Of a DNA stretch of 64,000 bases, positions 26,715 to 35,315 are shown piece by piece (positions within the stretch are counted from its first letter, which is position 1; each line of letters begins with the position of its first letter). Below the pieces are notes generated by a model. That model saw only the letters and a list, made by a program, of their open reading frames with translations, did not search any database and was not told the origin of the DNA. A program made the position numbers and the translations under genes. The stretch is from Bacteriovorax sp. BAL6_X (GTDB taxonomy: Bacteria; Bdellovibrionota; Bacteriovoracia; Bacteriovoracales; Bacteriovoracaceae): the NCBI RefSeq assembly GCF_000443995.1, contig NZ_AUMC01000006.1, forward strand, positions 372,001-436,000, read 5' to 3'.

Positions 26715-28916
26715 ATGATTAAAATTCTAATTAAGATTGTGGCCATCACGATGGTGGCCACATTTTCTAAGGCTCAATTTAATAGCTCAATACTCTTTAA
26801 CGGGCGCCTAGCTAACTCATGTCAATTTGTAAGTGATCAGGCAGTCCTTGAGGTCGTAGACACACTTATTACTGCAATAAAAGATATCAATGATGAGCGC
26901 TATCGCTGCCAATCAATTTATGCAAACTCAAAAGCATTCCTTGCTTCTTTAAGTGAGCAATACCGTTCTAGCTCTAATGAACTCTCAATTATAGATGCCA
27001 ACCTAGAAACAATATCAAGTGAAGTTTACAAACGCATAACCGATGCTTCATATGAAGGAGAATATGACCAGGAGATTCTAAGCCTTCAGCGCAGAAGACA
27101 AGAACTTCTCGACGAAGACAACCATCACAATAATGGAGTTGTAGATTCTCTAAGTATGGCCACAACAATCCTTGATGATCTCAGGGCGGCTCCGGAGTGT
27201 GACGAGGACCTTGGAACAAAGATGATTCGTCCAACGATCATGCTAATGGGCCAAGTTGCTGGAGCACTTTATCCAGGCTCAAACCTATTTACGGCCGCAG
27301 TTTCAACCGGCCTAGCAAATATGGTAGATAGCCTCGTTTCATACGTTCAGTTTAAAGGAAATGATGCAAACCAAGCACTTAAAGACCTCTACAATAGTCG
27401 TAACTATTATGTATCTTATAAGTGTGCCTACAAGAATATCAATGCCATGACTTGTAACCTCCGTCGTAAGAATGCAACGAGAGAAGAAGCAAAGTGGCTT
27501 TACAATTACATTAGAGAGCTAGATACACCGAATAAGGATTTTGAACGAATTAAAGACCTTAGAAAGCACTACCCTCGCCTACAGCGTATTCTAAGTGAAT
27601 TACGAGATATTTACGAAACAGCAAACCAGCAAGATACGATTGTTACCATAGCCACACTTCAAAAAGAGCAGGCAAAGCTTAGACTTTACCAACCTGACCC
27701 GTATTCAATTGAATACTGGGACGATAGTTTCCAAAATATTCGTCCATGGGCTCAGTGGTCTAATATGCTGACTTGGTACTCAAATATCAACTCAAAACTA
27801 AAAGTGTACTGTCGTGAATTCCAAAACGGAAAATACTGGGTAAAAGAAAGTAGTGATTGCCAAGAAGATGCTATTGCACGTAACGAAGATCGTACACAAT
27901 ATATCCAAGATGTTGTAAAACCTGCCTTAGCAGACCTTGCAGCAGATAAGGAAAGACTTTCTGAAAAACTTAGAAACTCAGTAAACGTCGAAAGGCTTTA
28001 TAAAATTATCGAAGCTGAAGACAATTGGCGTGACAACAAAAAAGACTTCTCTATCACTGAAGTTATTCAGATCTTTGAAGAGGATTTAAATAATACTGAA
28101 ACAAGGCCACAGGCGACTTCTTTATTCTCAATAAGAATCAGGAAAGCACTAAAAGCGCTTAAGGCATTAGTTAATTTTGAGAATGTCGTGACAGATACAC
28201 AGGGGCTGACTCCAGAAGATTGCGATATTGATAATCCGACTTGTCAGTGTAGTAGTTTTAAGGATCTCTCTCAAGCCGCCTATACATACCTTGCAAATAA
28301 TCTTTCAGATGGTGACGTGCTCTCAGTTGAAACTATTGATGCTAGCTTTTACAATTATATCCGTACTGTGGAAGAGTACTTTCTCTATGGACTTCCATAT
28401 GTAGAGTCTCCAAAGCTAACTTACGAGGATAGCTTAAATTACTCTAAGTATATTTTCCTAGTTCCAATTTACCGTAGCATTCAAGAAAGTCTGCTACGAG
28501 GAGACAACGTTGGGGCAAGTAATATTCCATTGATGAATACAGCACGTCGTAACTTTGAAAAAGTTTTCGCAAAAGAAATCATCAAGGTACTTAATAAGAA
28601 CGTAAAAGTTGCCTTAGACAAAGGAAGCCGTCACGATATCTATCGCGACACTCTCCACTCTTGTGCCATCTACTACCCAATGATTAAACAAAAAGGGATG
28701 GGCCTACGTGCGAAATACGTCCTCAAAAGGTGTAAGGAGCTACTTGATAAGAGCGGTGGTATCCCTTACCTCATCCAAGGCCAAGAGCGCTTCTCAACAA
28801 AGAACGAAGCTTACAAGAACCAGTGTTTCTATCGTGACTACGAAGAGGCCGTAAGCACAAAGAAAGCAGAAATCGCTCGCGAACTTGATCAAAGTGGTGA
28901 TTTACCGGAATTATAA
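26715..28916 (+). CDS. Large secreted helical protein of unknown function, 733 aa
   Basis: 733 residues with a signal peptide (MIKILIKIVAITMVATFSKAQ). Most of the protein appears alpha-helical, with several charged heptad stretches, and it carries scattered cysteines (CDIDNPTCQC near residue 510). One hydrophobic patch at residues about 175-200 (MLMGQVAGALYPGSNLFTAAV) might insert into or associate with a membrane. No known domain is recognised. It follows the 207-residue secreted gene and may form a pair with it. Role unknown; an exported structural or prey-directed protein is possible. Confidence 0.7.
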   Translation: MIKILIKIVAITMVATFSKAQFNSSILFNGRLANSCQFVSDQAVLEVVDTLITAIKDINDERYRCQSIYANSKAFLASLSEQYRSSSNELSIIDANLETISSEVYKRITDASYEGEYDQEILSLQRRRQELLDEDNHHNNGVVDSLSMATTILDDLRAAPECDEDLGTKMIRPTIMLMGQVAGALYPGSNLFTAAVSTGLANMVDSLVSYVQFKGNDANQALKDLYNSRNYYVSYKCAYKNINAMTCNLRRKNATREEAKWLYNYIRELDTPNKDFERIKDLRKHYPRLQRILSELRDIYETANQQDTIVTIATLQKEQAKLRLYQPDPYSIEYWDDSFQNIRPWAQWSNMLTWYSNINSKLKVYCREFQNGKYWVKESSDCQEDAIARNEDRTQYIQDVVKPALADLAADKERLSEKLRNSVNVERLYKIIEAEDNWRDNKKDFSITEVIQIFEEDLNNTETRPQATSLFSIRIRKALKALKALVNFENVVTDTQGLTPEDCDIDNPTCQCSSFKDLSQAAYTYLANNLSDGDVLSVETIDASFYNYIRTVEEYFLYGLPYVESPKLTYEDSLNYSKYIFLVPIYRSIQESLLRGDNVGASNIPLMNTARRNFEKVFAKEIIKVLNKNVKVALDKGSRHDIYRDTLHSCAIYYPMIKQKGMGLRAKYVLKRCKELLDKSGGIPYLIQGQERFSTKNEAYKNQCFYRDYEEAVSTKKAEIARELDQSGDLPEL

Positions 28917-28920
28917 TATT

Positions 28921-28941
28921 GCCAACCCTACATGGGTTGGC
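28921..28941 (+). terminator. Hairpin after the 733-aa gene
   Basis: A perfect eight-base-pair stem (GCCAACCC with GGGTTGGC, loop TACAT) begins five bases after the stop codon. The following CTATTATACTTT is only weakly T-rich, so it is a likely but modest terminator before the tRNA gene. Confidence 0.55.
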
Positions 28942-28967
28942 CTATTATACTTTATACCATTTCATAT

Positions 28968-29043
28968 GGGCCTTTAGCTCAGCTGGGAGAGCGCTTCGCT
29001 GGCAGCGAAGAGGTCAGCGGTTCGATCCCGCTAAGGTCCACCA
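28968..29043 (+). tRNA. tRNA-Ala (anticodon GGC)
   Basis: A complete 76-base tRNA cloverleaf including a genomically encoded CCA at the 3' end. The acceptor stem is GGGCCTT/AAGGTCC with the G3:U70 wobble pair that defines tRNA-Ala. The D arm is AGCTCAGCTGGGAGAGC. The anticodon stem CTTCG/CGAAG encloses a loop with anticodon GGC, which reads GCC and GCU codons. The T arm contains GGTTCGATCC. It is followed by a terminator, so it is transcribed alone. Confidence 0.97.
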
Positions 29044-29050
29044 AAACAAA

Positions 29051-29080
29051 AAAGCCCACTCTTGCGAGTGGGCTTTTTTG
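29051..29080 (+). terminator. Rho-independent terminator after tRNA-Ala
   Basis: An 11-base-pair stem (AAAGCCCACTC with GAGTGGGCTTT, loop TTGC) is followed by TTTTGTTTTTG. It is the typical downstream terminator for the tRNA transcript. Confidence 0.92.
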
Positions 29081-29126
29081 TTTTTGTTGATATTAGTATC
29101 AGATCTAATTGCTTTTGGCGGTTGCC

Positions 29127-30641
29127 GGAAGTACTCGGTAGACAGTGGAAGAATAACAAAACAAACCTCTAATAAATTAACTTGAACATTCTCATTTTCA
29201 ATAACTTTGCCGTTAGTAATTTAAGTATCGGTTTTCTTATTAAATATTTTTAACTTTAAATGCACCTCTCCACTTGAATTCTATAATTCATGCTAAATAG
29301 ACAATTTTAAATCTCAGACTATCGGCAGTCGTAAATCAGTTTAAGTCTATAATTTTCAAATTTTCGATATCCGTAGGCCTTTCTTTGTATTAGTTTGGCC
29401 TTGCGGTTATACCCTTCTGTCTTTCCATTGGTGATCCTGGTTCTAAAATAATTCAATATTTCTTTTCGCCATTTCATCAAAGTTCGACGAAGGGATTGCA
29501 CTTGTTTTCTTCCTGATAATGCCATCGCATCGGTAAGTTTAATGTAAGCCTTCTCAGCTCTTTTCTTACCTCTCATATTGTAAATTTTAAGCATCTGCTC
29601 TTTGAACTCGTAAATCTCTCCTAGTTCACCAAACATCCAATTAATGTGATCTACAATATTGCGCTGAGAGCGATTAAGACGACTTCTGTTTGTTAGATAA
29701 AGTCTTCGCATTGGTGAAGTTCGACTCTTTTCAAATACTCGATGCTTCATTGTCTCAATTCTTATTGTATTTAAGTGATGATTAAAAAGCTTAATTACAT
29801 GAAATTTATCAACTGTGATGGTTGAATTTGGGAAGTGAGAGCGAGCAAACTTTTTAAAAGTTGTAGACATATCAATGACAACATTTTTTACATTCTCACG
29901 GCCTTTAATATCCATAATATGTGAACTTGATAATTCATTATAAGATCGTCCTAGAGCTACATCACGAACTCTATCGTTATTGAAGTCTACAAAGATCGTA
30001 GCAAATTCTTTAAAGTGAGTTTTTGTGTTTCGAACAAAGGAATGTTCATCAATCCCAATCGTTTTAGGCCATGGATAATCAAGTTTTTTTACCTCTAAAT
30101 TGAGCTGCTCATAATAGGCTTTGTAAACCATCCAAGTAGAGCATTTACACTTGTCTTTCACACGCTTTAAATCAGTGAAATTAGAAGCACACCATCTAAT
30201 GTGAGATCTAAATCTTTGTGTGCTTCTAAAGCCCTTTACAATGCCTTGTACTGGCTCACGAAATACTGATGAACAGTTAGGACATTTAAACCTTCTCTTT
30301 CTAATTTTAAGGAAAACCTGTTTGTCACGAATAGGTGTATCTTTGATGTTTACATAGACATGATCGTAAACTTTATAAGACTTTGTTGCACACTTTGGGC
30401 AGACTTCAAAAGTAGATTGCTTAATGGCCTCAAATTCAATCGTATGATTTGTGAGGTTACGTTTTTTGATAAATTTGACTTCAGGTAGGGATAAAAACTT
30501 GTTAAACTTATACTCAAGCATGGGTATTTCCTTTGTTCAAAATTGTTTGTGGTAAAACTATTTTAAACGAGAATATCCATGTTTATTTTGTGGGGTAAAT
30601 TAGTCTTGTATTAAGGTTTCCACTGCGAACCGAGAAGACCC
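29127..30641 (-). mobile_element. ISL3-like insertion sequence (about 1.5 kb) with terminal inverted repeats
   Basis: The left end (29127-29150) and right end (30618-30641, read on the minus strand) share 17 of 24 positions. They share the terminal GG, the block CTCGGT at positions 8-13 and CAGTGGAA at positions 17-24. The single transposase gene lies inside, on the minus strand. Immediately outside the two ends I see no 8-bp direct repeat (CGGTTGCC left, GAATCTAT right), so either the target duplication has decayed or the flanks were rearranged. The left end is duplicated elsewhere in the window (35892-35919), showing that this element was active or recombined here. Confidence 0.8.
29319..30521 (-). 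CDS. ISL3-family transposase
   Basis: 400 residues. The N-terminus has a zinc-finger-like cluster (CPKCATKSYKVYDH, then FKCPNCSSVF) typical of ISL3 transposases. The DDE catalytic core follows: GIDEHSF near residue 165 (first Asp), VVIDMSTTF and TVDKFHVIKLF (second Asp), then the C-terminal helices with TNGKTEGYNRKAKLIQRKAYGYR (Glu and conserved ISL3 end). No frameshift is seen, so it looks intact. It starts 30 or so bases from an AT-rich promoter region inside the element. Confidence 0.9.
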   Translation of the reverse strand: MLEYKFNKFLSLPEVKFIKKRNLTNHTIEFEAIKQSTFEVCPKCATKSYKVYDHVYVNIKDTPIRDKQVFLKIRKRRFKCPNCSSVFREPVQGIVKGFRSTQRFRSHIRWCASNFTDLKRVKDKCKCSTWMVYKAYYEQLNLEVKKLDYPWPKTIGIDEHSFVRNTKTHFKEFATIFVDFNNDRVRDVALGRSYNELSSSHIMDIKGRENVKNVVIDMSTTFKKFARSHFPNSTITVDKFHVIKLFNHHLNTIRIETMKHRVFEKSRTSPMRRLYLTNRSRLNRSQRNIVDHINWMFGELGEIYEFKEQMLKIYNMRGKKRAEKAYIKLTDAMALSGRKQVQSLRRTLMKWRKEILNYFRTRITNGKTEGYNRKAKLIQRKAYGYRKFENYRLKLIYDCR

Positions 30642-30660
30642 GAATCTATCGAATCCTCCA
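30642..30660. repeat. 19-bp direct repeat, left copy
   Basis: The sequence GAATCTATCGAATCCTCCA occurs here, immediately after the IS right end, and again unchanged at 35217-35235. The ending ...GAATCCTCCA looks like a tRNA 3' end, but no full tRNA folds here. The two copies bracket the three-gene toxin unit and may be boundary or attachment-like sites. Confidence 0.6.
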
Positions 30661-30665
30661 CATGG

Positions 30666-30689
30666 AACGCCGAGTCAAAGCTCGGCGTT
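30666..30689. terminator. Hairpin downstream of the left 19-bp repeat
   Basis: A nine-base-pair stem (AACGCCGAG with CTCGGCGTT, loop TCAAAG) is followed by TATGTTTCTG. It resembles a terminator left behind after the original upstream gene was lost or displaced; the T run is poor. Confidence 0.5.
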
Positions 30690-30852
30690 TATGTTTCTGT
30701 GGAATTAAATGGCCTGCTTATTCCCTTTAAATTTAGATAGTTATAAATACAAACTTAATTATGTCTTAAGTTGTTGAAAATACTGCAGTTTTAAGTCTAC
30801 TAATCCGATGTGCTTGTGTGAATTTGTTCATATATGTTATCGGGAACCTTAA

Positions 30853-32268
30853 TTGAAACCTATTACTAAACTACTTGTTACACTTCTCTTCTTTGTAAGC
30901 TTTGGTTACTCGAATGAAATAAGTTTCGAATTAGATGGTGAGAACTTATTGTTCTCTAAGGATGGACATAAAAGTCGTTTTGAAATTTTTCAATATAAAA
31001 AGTCTGAAGATAAAAGTTTACTAGAAAAATCTTTTAAAGAATCTTTTGGTTTTTCATTATCTCTCTTTCTAAAATCGAAAAGAGATATTAAAACCACTGA
31101 TAAAGAAACCATTGACTTGCTAGAGCAGATTAAATCATTTCCGTCTTTAAATCTTAGCCTAATGAATTATTCTCAATATACATGTGCTGGTAATTCAGAA
31201 GACACTTTTAATTTAATGAAAAGAGAGCGACCTTTTGAGCGTGAAGGGGACGTTCTAAGAAATAGTCGAATTAAAGATAAATGTGAAAAACTTGTAAGAA
31301 AAATTTATGATCCTTATAAAAAAGCGAAAATAATAGAGTTTGATGCTTCTATTTCCAAAAAGCAGTTAGAGCTAGATTCTATAATTTCAAAGTTTAATGA
31401 CTCAATAGTTAAAACTCCTCATAATGAGCTATATTTCACAACTAAGGTTGACTATAAGGATTTAAGTGATTTTCTTACGGAGAAAATATTTACTTGTCAG
31501 TTAATGTTCCCGCAAAAAAAGTCTTTGGATGACTTTATTGACTTATTTCCTGATGATGGGCCTATAAATACAGACACACTCCTAGCAAACAATACCTTGC
31601 GCCTTTTTAATAAGCAGAAATCAGATGCAGAATCTAGTTGTGAAACGAAAAGAAGAATAATGTCTGGTTTTAAAAGTCTAGAAGGACGTGCTAGTAAAGA
31701 AGCTGAGTTTAGAAGTATTATAGCTAAGGACGTCTTCTGTCGTATTCATAAAAACGATAAGCTCAATAAGAAAATAATTAATGAAGTAAAAGTTAGACTA
31801 GCTAAACTAAAAACTGAGAATAGTGAATTAAAAACTTCACTTCAAAATTACCTAACACAACTCACTTATATTAATACTGATAATTATGACTCTGGTGATT
31901 ATGACAATGTTCTTTGGACTACAATGTTTAATAATATGAAAAGTAACTGTAGTGTTGAACCATTTGAAGAAAGATCTGCTAGTGAAATTGCTGTAAGTAT
32001 TGCTCCTTTTTTGGAGTTAAACTATCGGCAAGATTGCTTAGATTCAAATCGTTCACTTCTATATTACCAATGTCAAAAGCAGGCTATCGAATTCGGTGTC
32101 GACTTAGGAAAGAAACTTAAAATCGCTAGAGCAAATTTAAAAAAGGTAGAAGAAGCAAAAAGTAAATGGCATGACAGTACTTCAAGCTGCCATAAGAAGT
32201 TTAAGGACAGGTGTAACTCTGCTGAACCGAGTTATTCAATTGAGGAATTGAGAAAATGCATGCCTTAG
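30853..32268 (+). CDS. Secreted cassette protein upstream of toxin, unknown function
   Basis: 471 residues with a signal peptide (ITKLLVTLLFFVSFGYSN). The start is TTG, with a GGGA eight bases before it. The mature protein is largely helical and charged, with about ten cysteines mostly in short-range pairs (for example CAGNSEDTF..., CETKRR, NCSVEPF, CHKKFKDRCN near the C-terminus), so disulfides are likely. The gene overlaps the 853-residue toxin gene by 13 bases, so they are co-translated. I recognise no family. It could be a carrier, chaperone or secretion partner for the toxin. Its codon use is more AT-rich than that of neighbouring housekeeping genes, suggesting transfer. Confidence 0.7.
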   Translation: MKPITKLLVTLLFFVSFGYSNEISFELDGENLLFSKDGHKSRFEIFQYKKSEDKSLLEKSFKESFGFSLSLFLKSKRDIKTTDKETIDLLEQIKSFPSLNLSLMNYSQYTCAGNSEDTFNLMKRERPFEREGDVLRNSRIKDKCEKLVRKIYDPYKKAKIIEFDASISKKQLELDSIISKFNDSIVKTPHNELYFTTKVDYKDLSDFLTEKIFTCQLMFPQKKSLDDFIDLFPDDGPINTDTLLANNTLRLFNKQKSDAESSCETKRRIMSGFKSLEGRASKEAEFRSIIAKDVFCRIHKNDKLNKKIINEVKVRLAKLKTENSELKTSLQNYLTQLTYINTDNYDSGDYDNVLWTTMFNNMKSNCSVEPFEERSASEIAVSIAPFLELNYRQDCLDSNRSLLYYQCQKQAIEFGVDLGKKLKIARANLKKVEEAKSKWHDSTSSCHKKFKDRCNSAEPSYSIEELRKCMP

Positions 32269-34817
32269 TTAGGTTTATACTTCTTTCGTTGTTATGCCAG
32301 TATTTTATTTATGGGAGTAAGTGTAGTTCTGTTTTTTCTGGAAGGTTTTTGTTTTGTATAACTGAAGATGGAAGTAAGACTTTCAAGAATATTATAGATC
32401 ATAAAAAGTATAAAAAAATAGGACAAGAGTGGTTTGAATGTATCAATGAAAAGTGTACTCCTTTGTTAGATGAAAAAAAGAAACTGTATTTTGAGACTAC
32501 AGTAGGGTTAAGTGAGAAATCTGATTTTGATGAAGCTATAGAAATGGAACCTCTATATATTGAATGTAGTAAACCTGAAGCTCTCTCATTGATCAAAAGT
32601 AAATCTACTCTATCTAAAGTTCGTGATGTGAACTCTATATTAAAGAATAGAATTAAAGAGGTAAAAAAAGAAAGGCTTTATCATTTGGGTTACTATGATG
32701 CCCTCATTAGTGTCATAGATACTTATGATAAAAATGTTAAAAATGTTTATAATAAAAAATTTATAAAAAGTTATGCTTATAATAAAGTTGATCACCCCCT
32801 TGAATATTTGATTGATCTAAATTCATATAAAAGAGATCTTATAAACTCAAAAAATGAGATAGAAATATTATTGCTTGCATATGATTCTGTTGACTTCAAT
32901 ATACACTTTGATCTAGAAAAAAATAAGGCCGTCAAAGAACTTTTTGATGAATTCACCGAAGCATCAGGCTTTCCAGGTAATAAAGAAGAGATTTTTAAAG
33001 AAATTGATCGTAAGTTGGCAGAAATAGAAAAAGAAGAAGAAAGTCTGCAGGTCATATTAATGGATAATAAAAAAGCCGATATCTTAGAGTTTGAGCGACA
33101 GTTAAGTGAAAATTTCCGTTTTAAATCTGTTGCCGAGGATATGGCTTTTGCTAATATTGAGAAAATTAATACAGAGGTTGAAAGCCTGAAAAAGCAGGGA
33201 AATATTCAAGATGCATATCGAAGAATTGCGAAATTTGAAGAGGAAAGTAATAATTTAGAAGGCCTTTTGTCGTTACAGGTTAATAGTAAGTCTAGACAAA
33301 GAACTTTAAAAAAAATCAAGCTAATGAACAGCGAAATAGCCTCAAATTTTAAAAAATCACTTTCTGAATATATTCAAGAAAATCGAAAGAGTTTGTTTCA
33401 ACCTCGTCCTAATGAGGTAGATATTCCATCTGGAGGTGTTGCTTCTTCATCTGAAACTAATCCTGATGTTTTAAATGATCGGGCAAGAGATCAAGACCAT
33501 AATTCAAGGGAAGAGACTCGTGTCGTTATTAATAGTGCAACTAAGGAGGTCTTTGAAGTAACTTTGAGAGATGGTCAGTGGATGAAGAAAGGTAGTTTTG
33601 GTTATATTGTTGGGATTTCAAATGGTAGTGACGCCTTCCTGGTAAGTGATGGCGATATAATTCACAAAATTGATATTAAAGATGCTTTTGTTTTTCAGAA
33701 TGAAACAACTGATTTTATGCGTAAGGGTGTTGATGTTACTGAGTTTAAAATCGATAATAGCTTTTTTGAAGGAGTTGAGAGTAATAGACTTGTTTTAAGT
33801 AGAACTCCTGAAGGGAGAGATTTTTTAGATAATACGTTAGAACTTAAAAATGAAATTAACCTAACAAGTGATCTAAAGGTCTCGAAGATCAAAGAAGCAA
33901 GGGAATTGATAAGACCAAATGATTGGAAAGTCGATCATGGTCCGGTTATTGGGGATAATGATCCTAAGGGTAGTGACTTAAAGGTTTCATCTGTTGTTAT
34001 ATATACTATCTACTTTGGCGTGAGTGTTACTCCAGTTGTTAGTGATATAGCAGACCTCGCAGAGTTTGTTAATATGCTGATATCCGGAAAGGACTTTTTA
34101 GGAAATGATGCAGCAAGCTTAGATTATGTTCTTACTGGGTTAGGTGCTTTACTTCCTTGCGTTTCAGGTCCAATGCTGAGAGGTTTAACTACACTTATAG
34201 ACTATTTAAAAAAAGGTGGAGTAGAAGCTTTAGGTAAGTTTTTAGAAGTTGCACGAAAAGGTGATAAGTTTCTTGAGAATCTTTTTCAAGGACTTATACG
34301 TGGTGTAGACAAAAAAGTAAATGTTCTAACTGATTTATCTAGCACATTTTGGGGTTTTGCCGATGATGTTATTGAACTTGCTAATAATGCTGGGTTAAAG
34401 ACAAAAGAAGGGATGAAGTCTTTATTTAGAGAAGTCGTTGAAATTGTTGGAAATGATATTGGAGCTATCGGTGATAACATAGCTAATTTTACGAAAAGTG
34501 TAGAGAAGTACAAACAAGATATTATTAAAAATCATTCTGGTATATTGCAACGTGTACATAAAGGAATGCACTCATCTGTTAGCGATTCATTAGCTTATCA
34601 TGTTGCTAAGCATGGTAAAGGTAGAAGTGCAACTGAATATGTAAATGTAGGGCTTGACTTTTTTAATAAAAATAAAAATATAGCAGTAAAAACTATTTTT
34701 AAAGATGGTACAGAGGGTTATAGAATTCAAACTAAATACACTAATAGCTTGGGAAAAAAAGTTAATAGAGGTGGGCTATTTACAAAGGATGGAAGGTTAC
34801 TTTCTTACTGGGACTAA
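32256..34817 (+). CDS. Polymorphic toxin: secreted protein with pre-toxin and RNase-like C-terminus
   Basis: 853 residues. The signal peptide is at residues 1-20 (FILLSLLCQYFIYGSKC). Residues 30-400 are helical and coiled-coil-like; residues 420-570 are a short beta-rich part. Residues about 585-650 match a pre-toxin (PT-TG-like) domain: TPVVSDIADLAEFVNMLISG, then KDFLGNDAASLDYVLTGLGALLP. The last 80 residues form the toxin tip: AYHVAKHGKGRSATEYVNVGLDFF, then the GYRIQ...GLFTKDGRLLSYWD strands. The KHG histidine and the final strand pattern recall BECR-fold RNases (EndoU/colicin D/CdiA type). The next gene is the likely immunity protein. Export appears Sec-dependent. Toxicity is inferred. Confidence 0.75.
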   Translation: MHALVRFILLSLLCQYFIYGSKCSSVFSGRFLFCITEDGSKTFKNIIDHKKYKKIGQEWFECINEKCTPLLDEKKKLYFETTVGLSEKSDFDEAIEMEPLYIECSKPEALSLIKSKSTLSKVRDVNSILKNRIKEVKKERLYHLGYYDALISVIDTYDKNVKNVYNKKFIKSYAYNKVDHPLEYLIDLNSYKRDLINSKNEIEILLLAYDSVDFNIHFDLEKNKAVKELFDEFTEASGFPGNKEEIFKEIDRKLAEIEKEEESLQVILMDNKKADILEFERQLSENFRFKSVAEDMAFANIEKINTEVESLKKQGNIQDAYRRIAKFEEESNNLEGLLSLQVNSKSRQRTLKKIKLMNSEIASNFKKSLSEYIQENRKSLFQPRPNEVDIPSGGVASSSETNPDVLNDRARDQDHNSREETRVVINSATKEVFEVTLRDGQWMKKGSFGYIVGISNGSDAFLVSDGDIIHKIDIKDAFVFQNETTDFMRKGVDVTEFKIDNSFFEGVESNRLVLSRTPEGRDFLDNTLELKNEINLTSDLKVSKIKEARELIRPNDWKVDHGPVIGDNDPKGSDLKVSSVVIYTIYFGVSVTPVVSDIADLAEFVNMLISGKDFLGNDAASLDYVLTGLGALLPCVSGPMLRGLTTLIDYLKKGGVEALGKFLEVARKGDKFLENLFQGLIRGVDKKVNVLTDLSSTFWGFADDVIELANNAGLKTKEGMKSLFREVVEIVGNDIGAIGDNIANFTKSVEKYKQDIIKNHSGILQRVHKGMHSSVSDSLAYHVAKHGKGRSATEYVNVGLDFFNKNKNIAVKTIFKDGTEGYRIQTKYTNSLGKKVNRGGLFTKDGRLLSYWD

Positions 34818-34820
34818 TAA

Positions 34821-35135
34821 ATGAAATTTGATAAGAAACTAGACAGATTACTTGGCAGACATTTTGAACTTACTTTTCCAGATTTTCCTGAAGACGATGA
34901 ATTCAATGACTGGGTCACCGAGCTCGTCGATTACGATAGCTACCTCTTCGGAGCTTCAACTGCTGGAAAGGTTAATAGCAAAATGATTAAAGATTTTTCT
35001 ATCTTTTGTAAAAAACTAGATGAACTAAATTTAAAAAATGAAGATGACAAAGTGATTCTTAAAAACTGTTTGATATATACTGAGTCTTTGAAGTCTATTA
35101 TTGAATATGCTTTACAATTTAGTGGAGAAAATTAG
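34821..35135 (+). CDS. Putative immunity protein for the adjacent toxin
   Basis: 104 residues, acidic, cytoplasmic (no signal peptide) and mostly helical, with the start LDRLLGRHFELTFPDFPEDD and the end LKSIIEYALQF. It begins three bases after the toxin stop (TAATAAATG). Small acidic proteins directly downstream of a polymorphic toxin gene are usually the cognate immunity proteins that bind and block the toxin domain. I cannot place it in a named immunity family; the role follows from position, size and charge. Confidence 0.65.
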   Translation: MKFDKKLDRLLGRHFELTFPDFPEDDEFNDWVTELVDYDSYLFGASTAGKVNSKMIKDFSIFCKKLDELNLKNEDDKVILKNCLIYTESLKSIIEYALQFSGEN

Positions 35136-35216
35136 GATTTGTATATGTTTATCGTTTTTCTGTTATGCCGTGCTTACATGTGCTTAATTGAATACTTAAT
35201 TTATTGAAATATTGGA

Positions 35217-35235
35217 GAATCTATCGAATCCTCCA
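35217..35235. repeat. 19-bp direct repeat, right copy
   Basis: Identical to 30642-30660 over 19 bases. It lies 81 bases after the immunity gene and directly before a terminator. Together with the left copy it brackets a 4.6 kb unit, as expected for a mobile or exchangeable cassette. The original target is not identified. Confidence 0.6.
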
Positions 35236-35250
35236 AAAATTCAAAAAGAA

Positions 35251-35280
35251 AAACCCAGGCTTGTCCTGGGTTTTCTTTTT
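35251..35280. terminator. Terminator after the toxin cassette
   Basis: A nine-base-pair stem (AAACCCAGG with CCTGGGTTT, loop CTTGT) is followed by TTCTTTTTTATT on the plus strand. On the minus strand the complement ends in TTTCTTTTTG, so it can also serve the convergent 149-residue gene. Confidence 0.9.
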
Positions 35281-35315
35281 TATTCCTAAATATAATTTTT
35301 GAAATAATTCCTTTT

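Larger units (their letters stand above)
30522..30852. other. Intergenic stretch: IS right end, 19-bp repeat, hairpin, cassette promoter region
   Basis: No gene is supported here. It holds the right 120 bases of the insertion sequence (inverted repeat at 30618-30641), the first copy of a 19-bp direct repeat (30642-30660), a terminator-like hairpin (30666-30689) and about 160 AT-rich bases ahead of the cassette genes. The promoter of the cassette should lie in that last part, but I see no convincing -35/-10 pair. Confidence 0.6.

Noticed and set aside
28919-29185. Plus-strand open frame across the tRNA-Ala region
   Set aside because: It overlaps the tRNA and its terminator and has no protein-like composition.
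30642-30660. A full tRNA gene ending at the left 19-bp repeat
   Set aside because: The upstream sequence is the end of the IS and no D, anticodon or T arm can be folded.
35217-35280. Small RNA gene between the immunity gene and the 149-aa gene
   Set aside because: Only a terminator hairpin is visible; no promoter or conserved structure supports an RNA gene.
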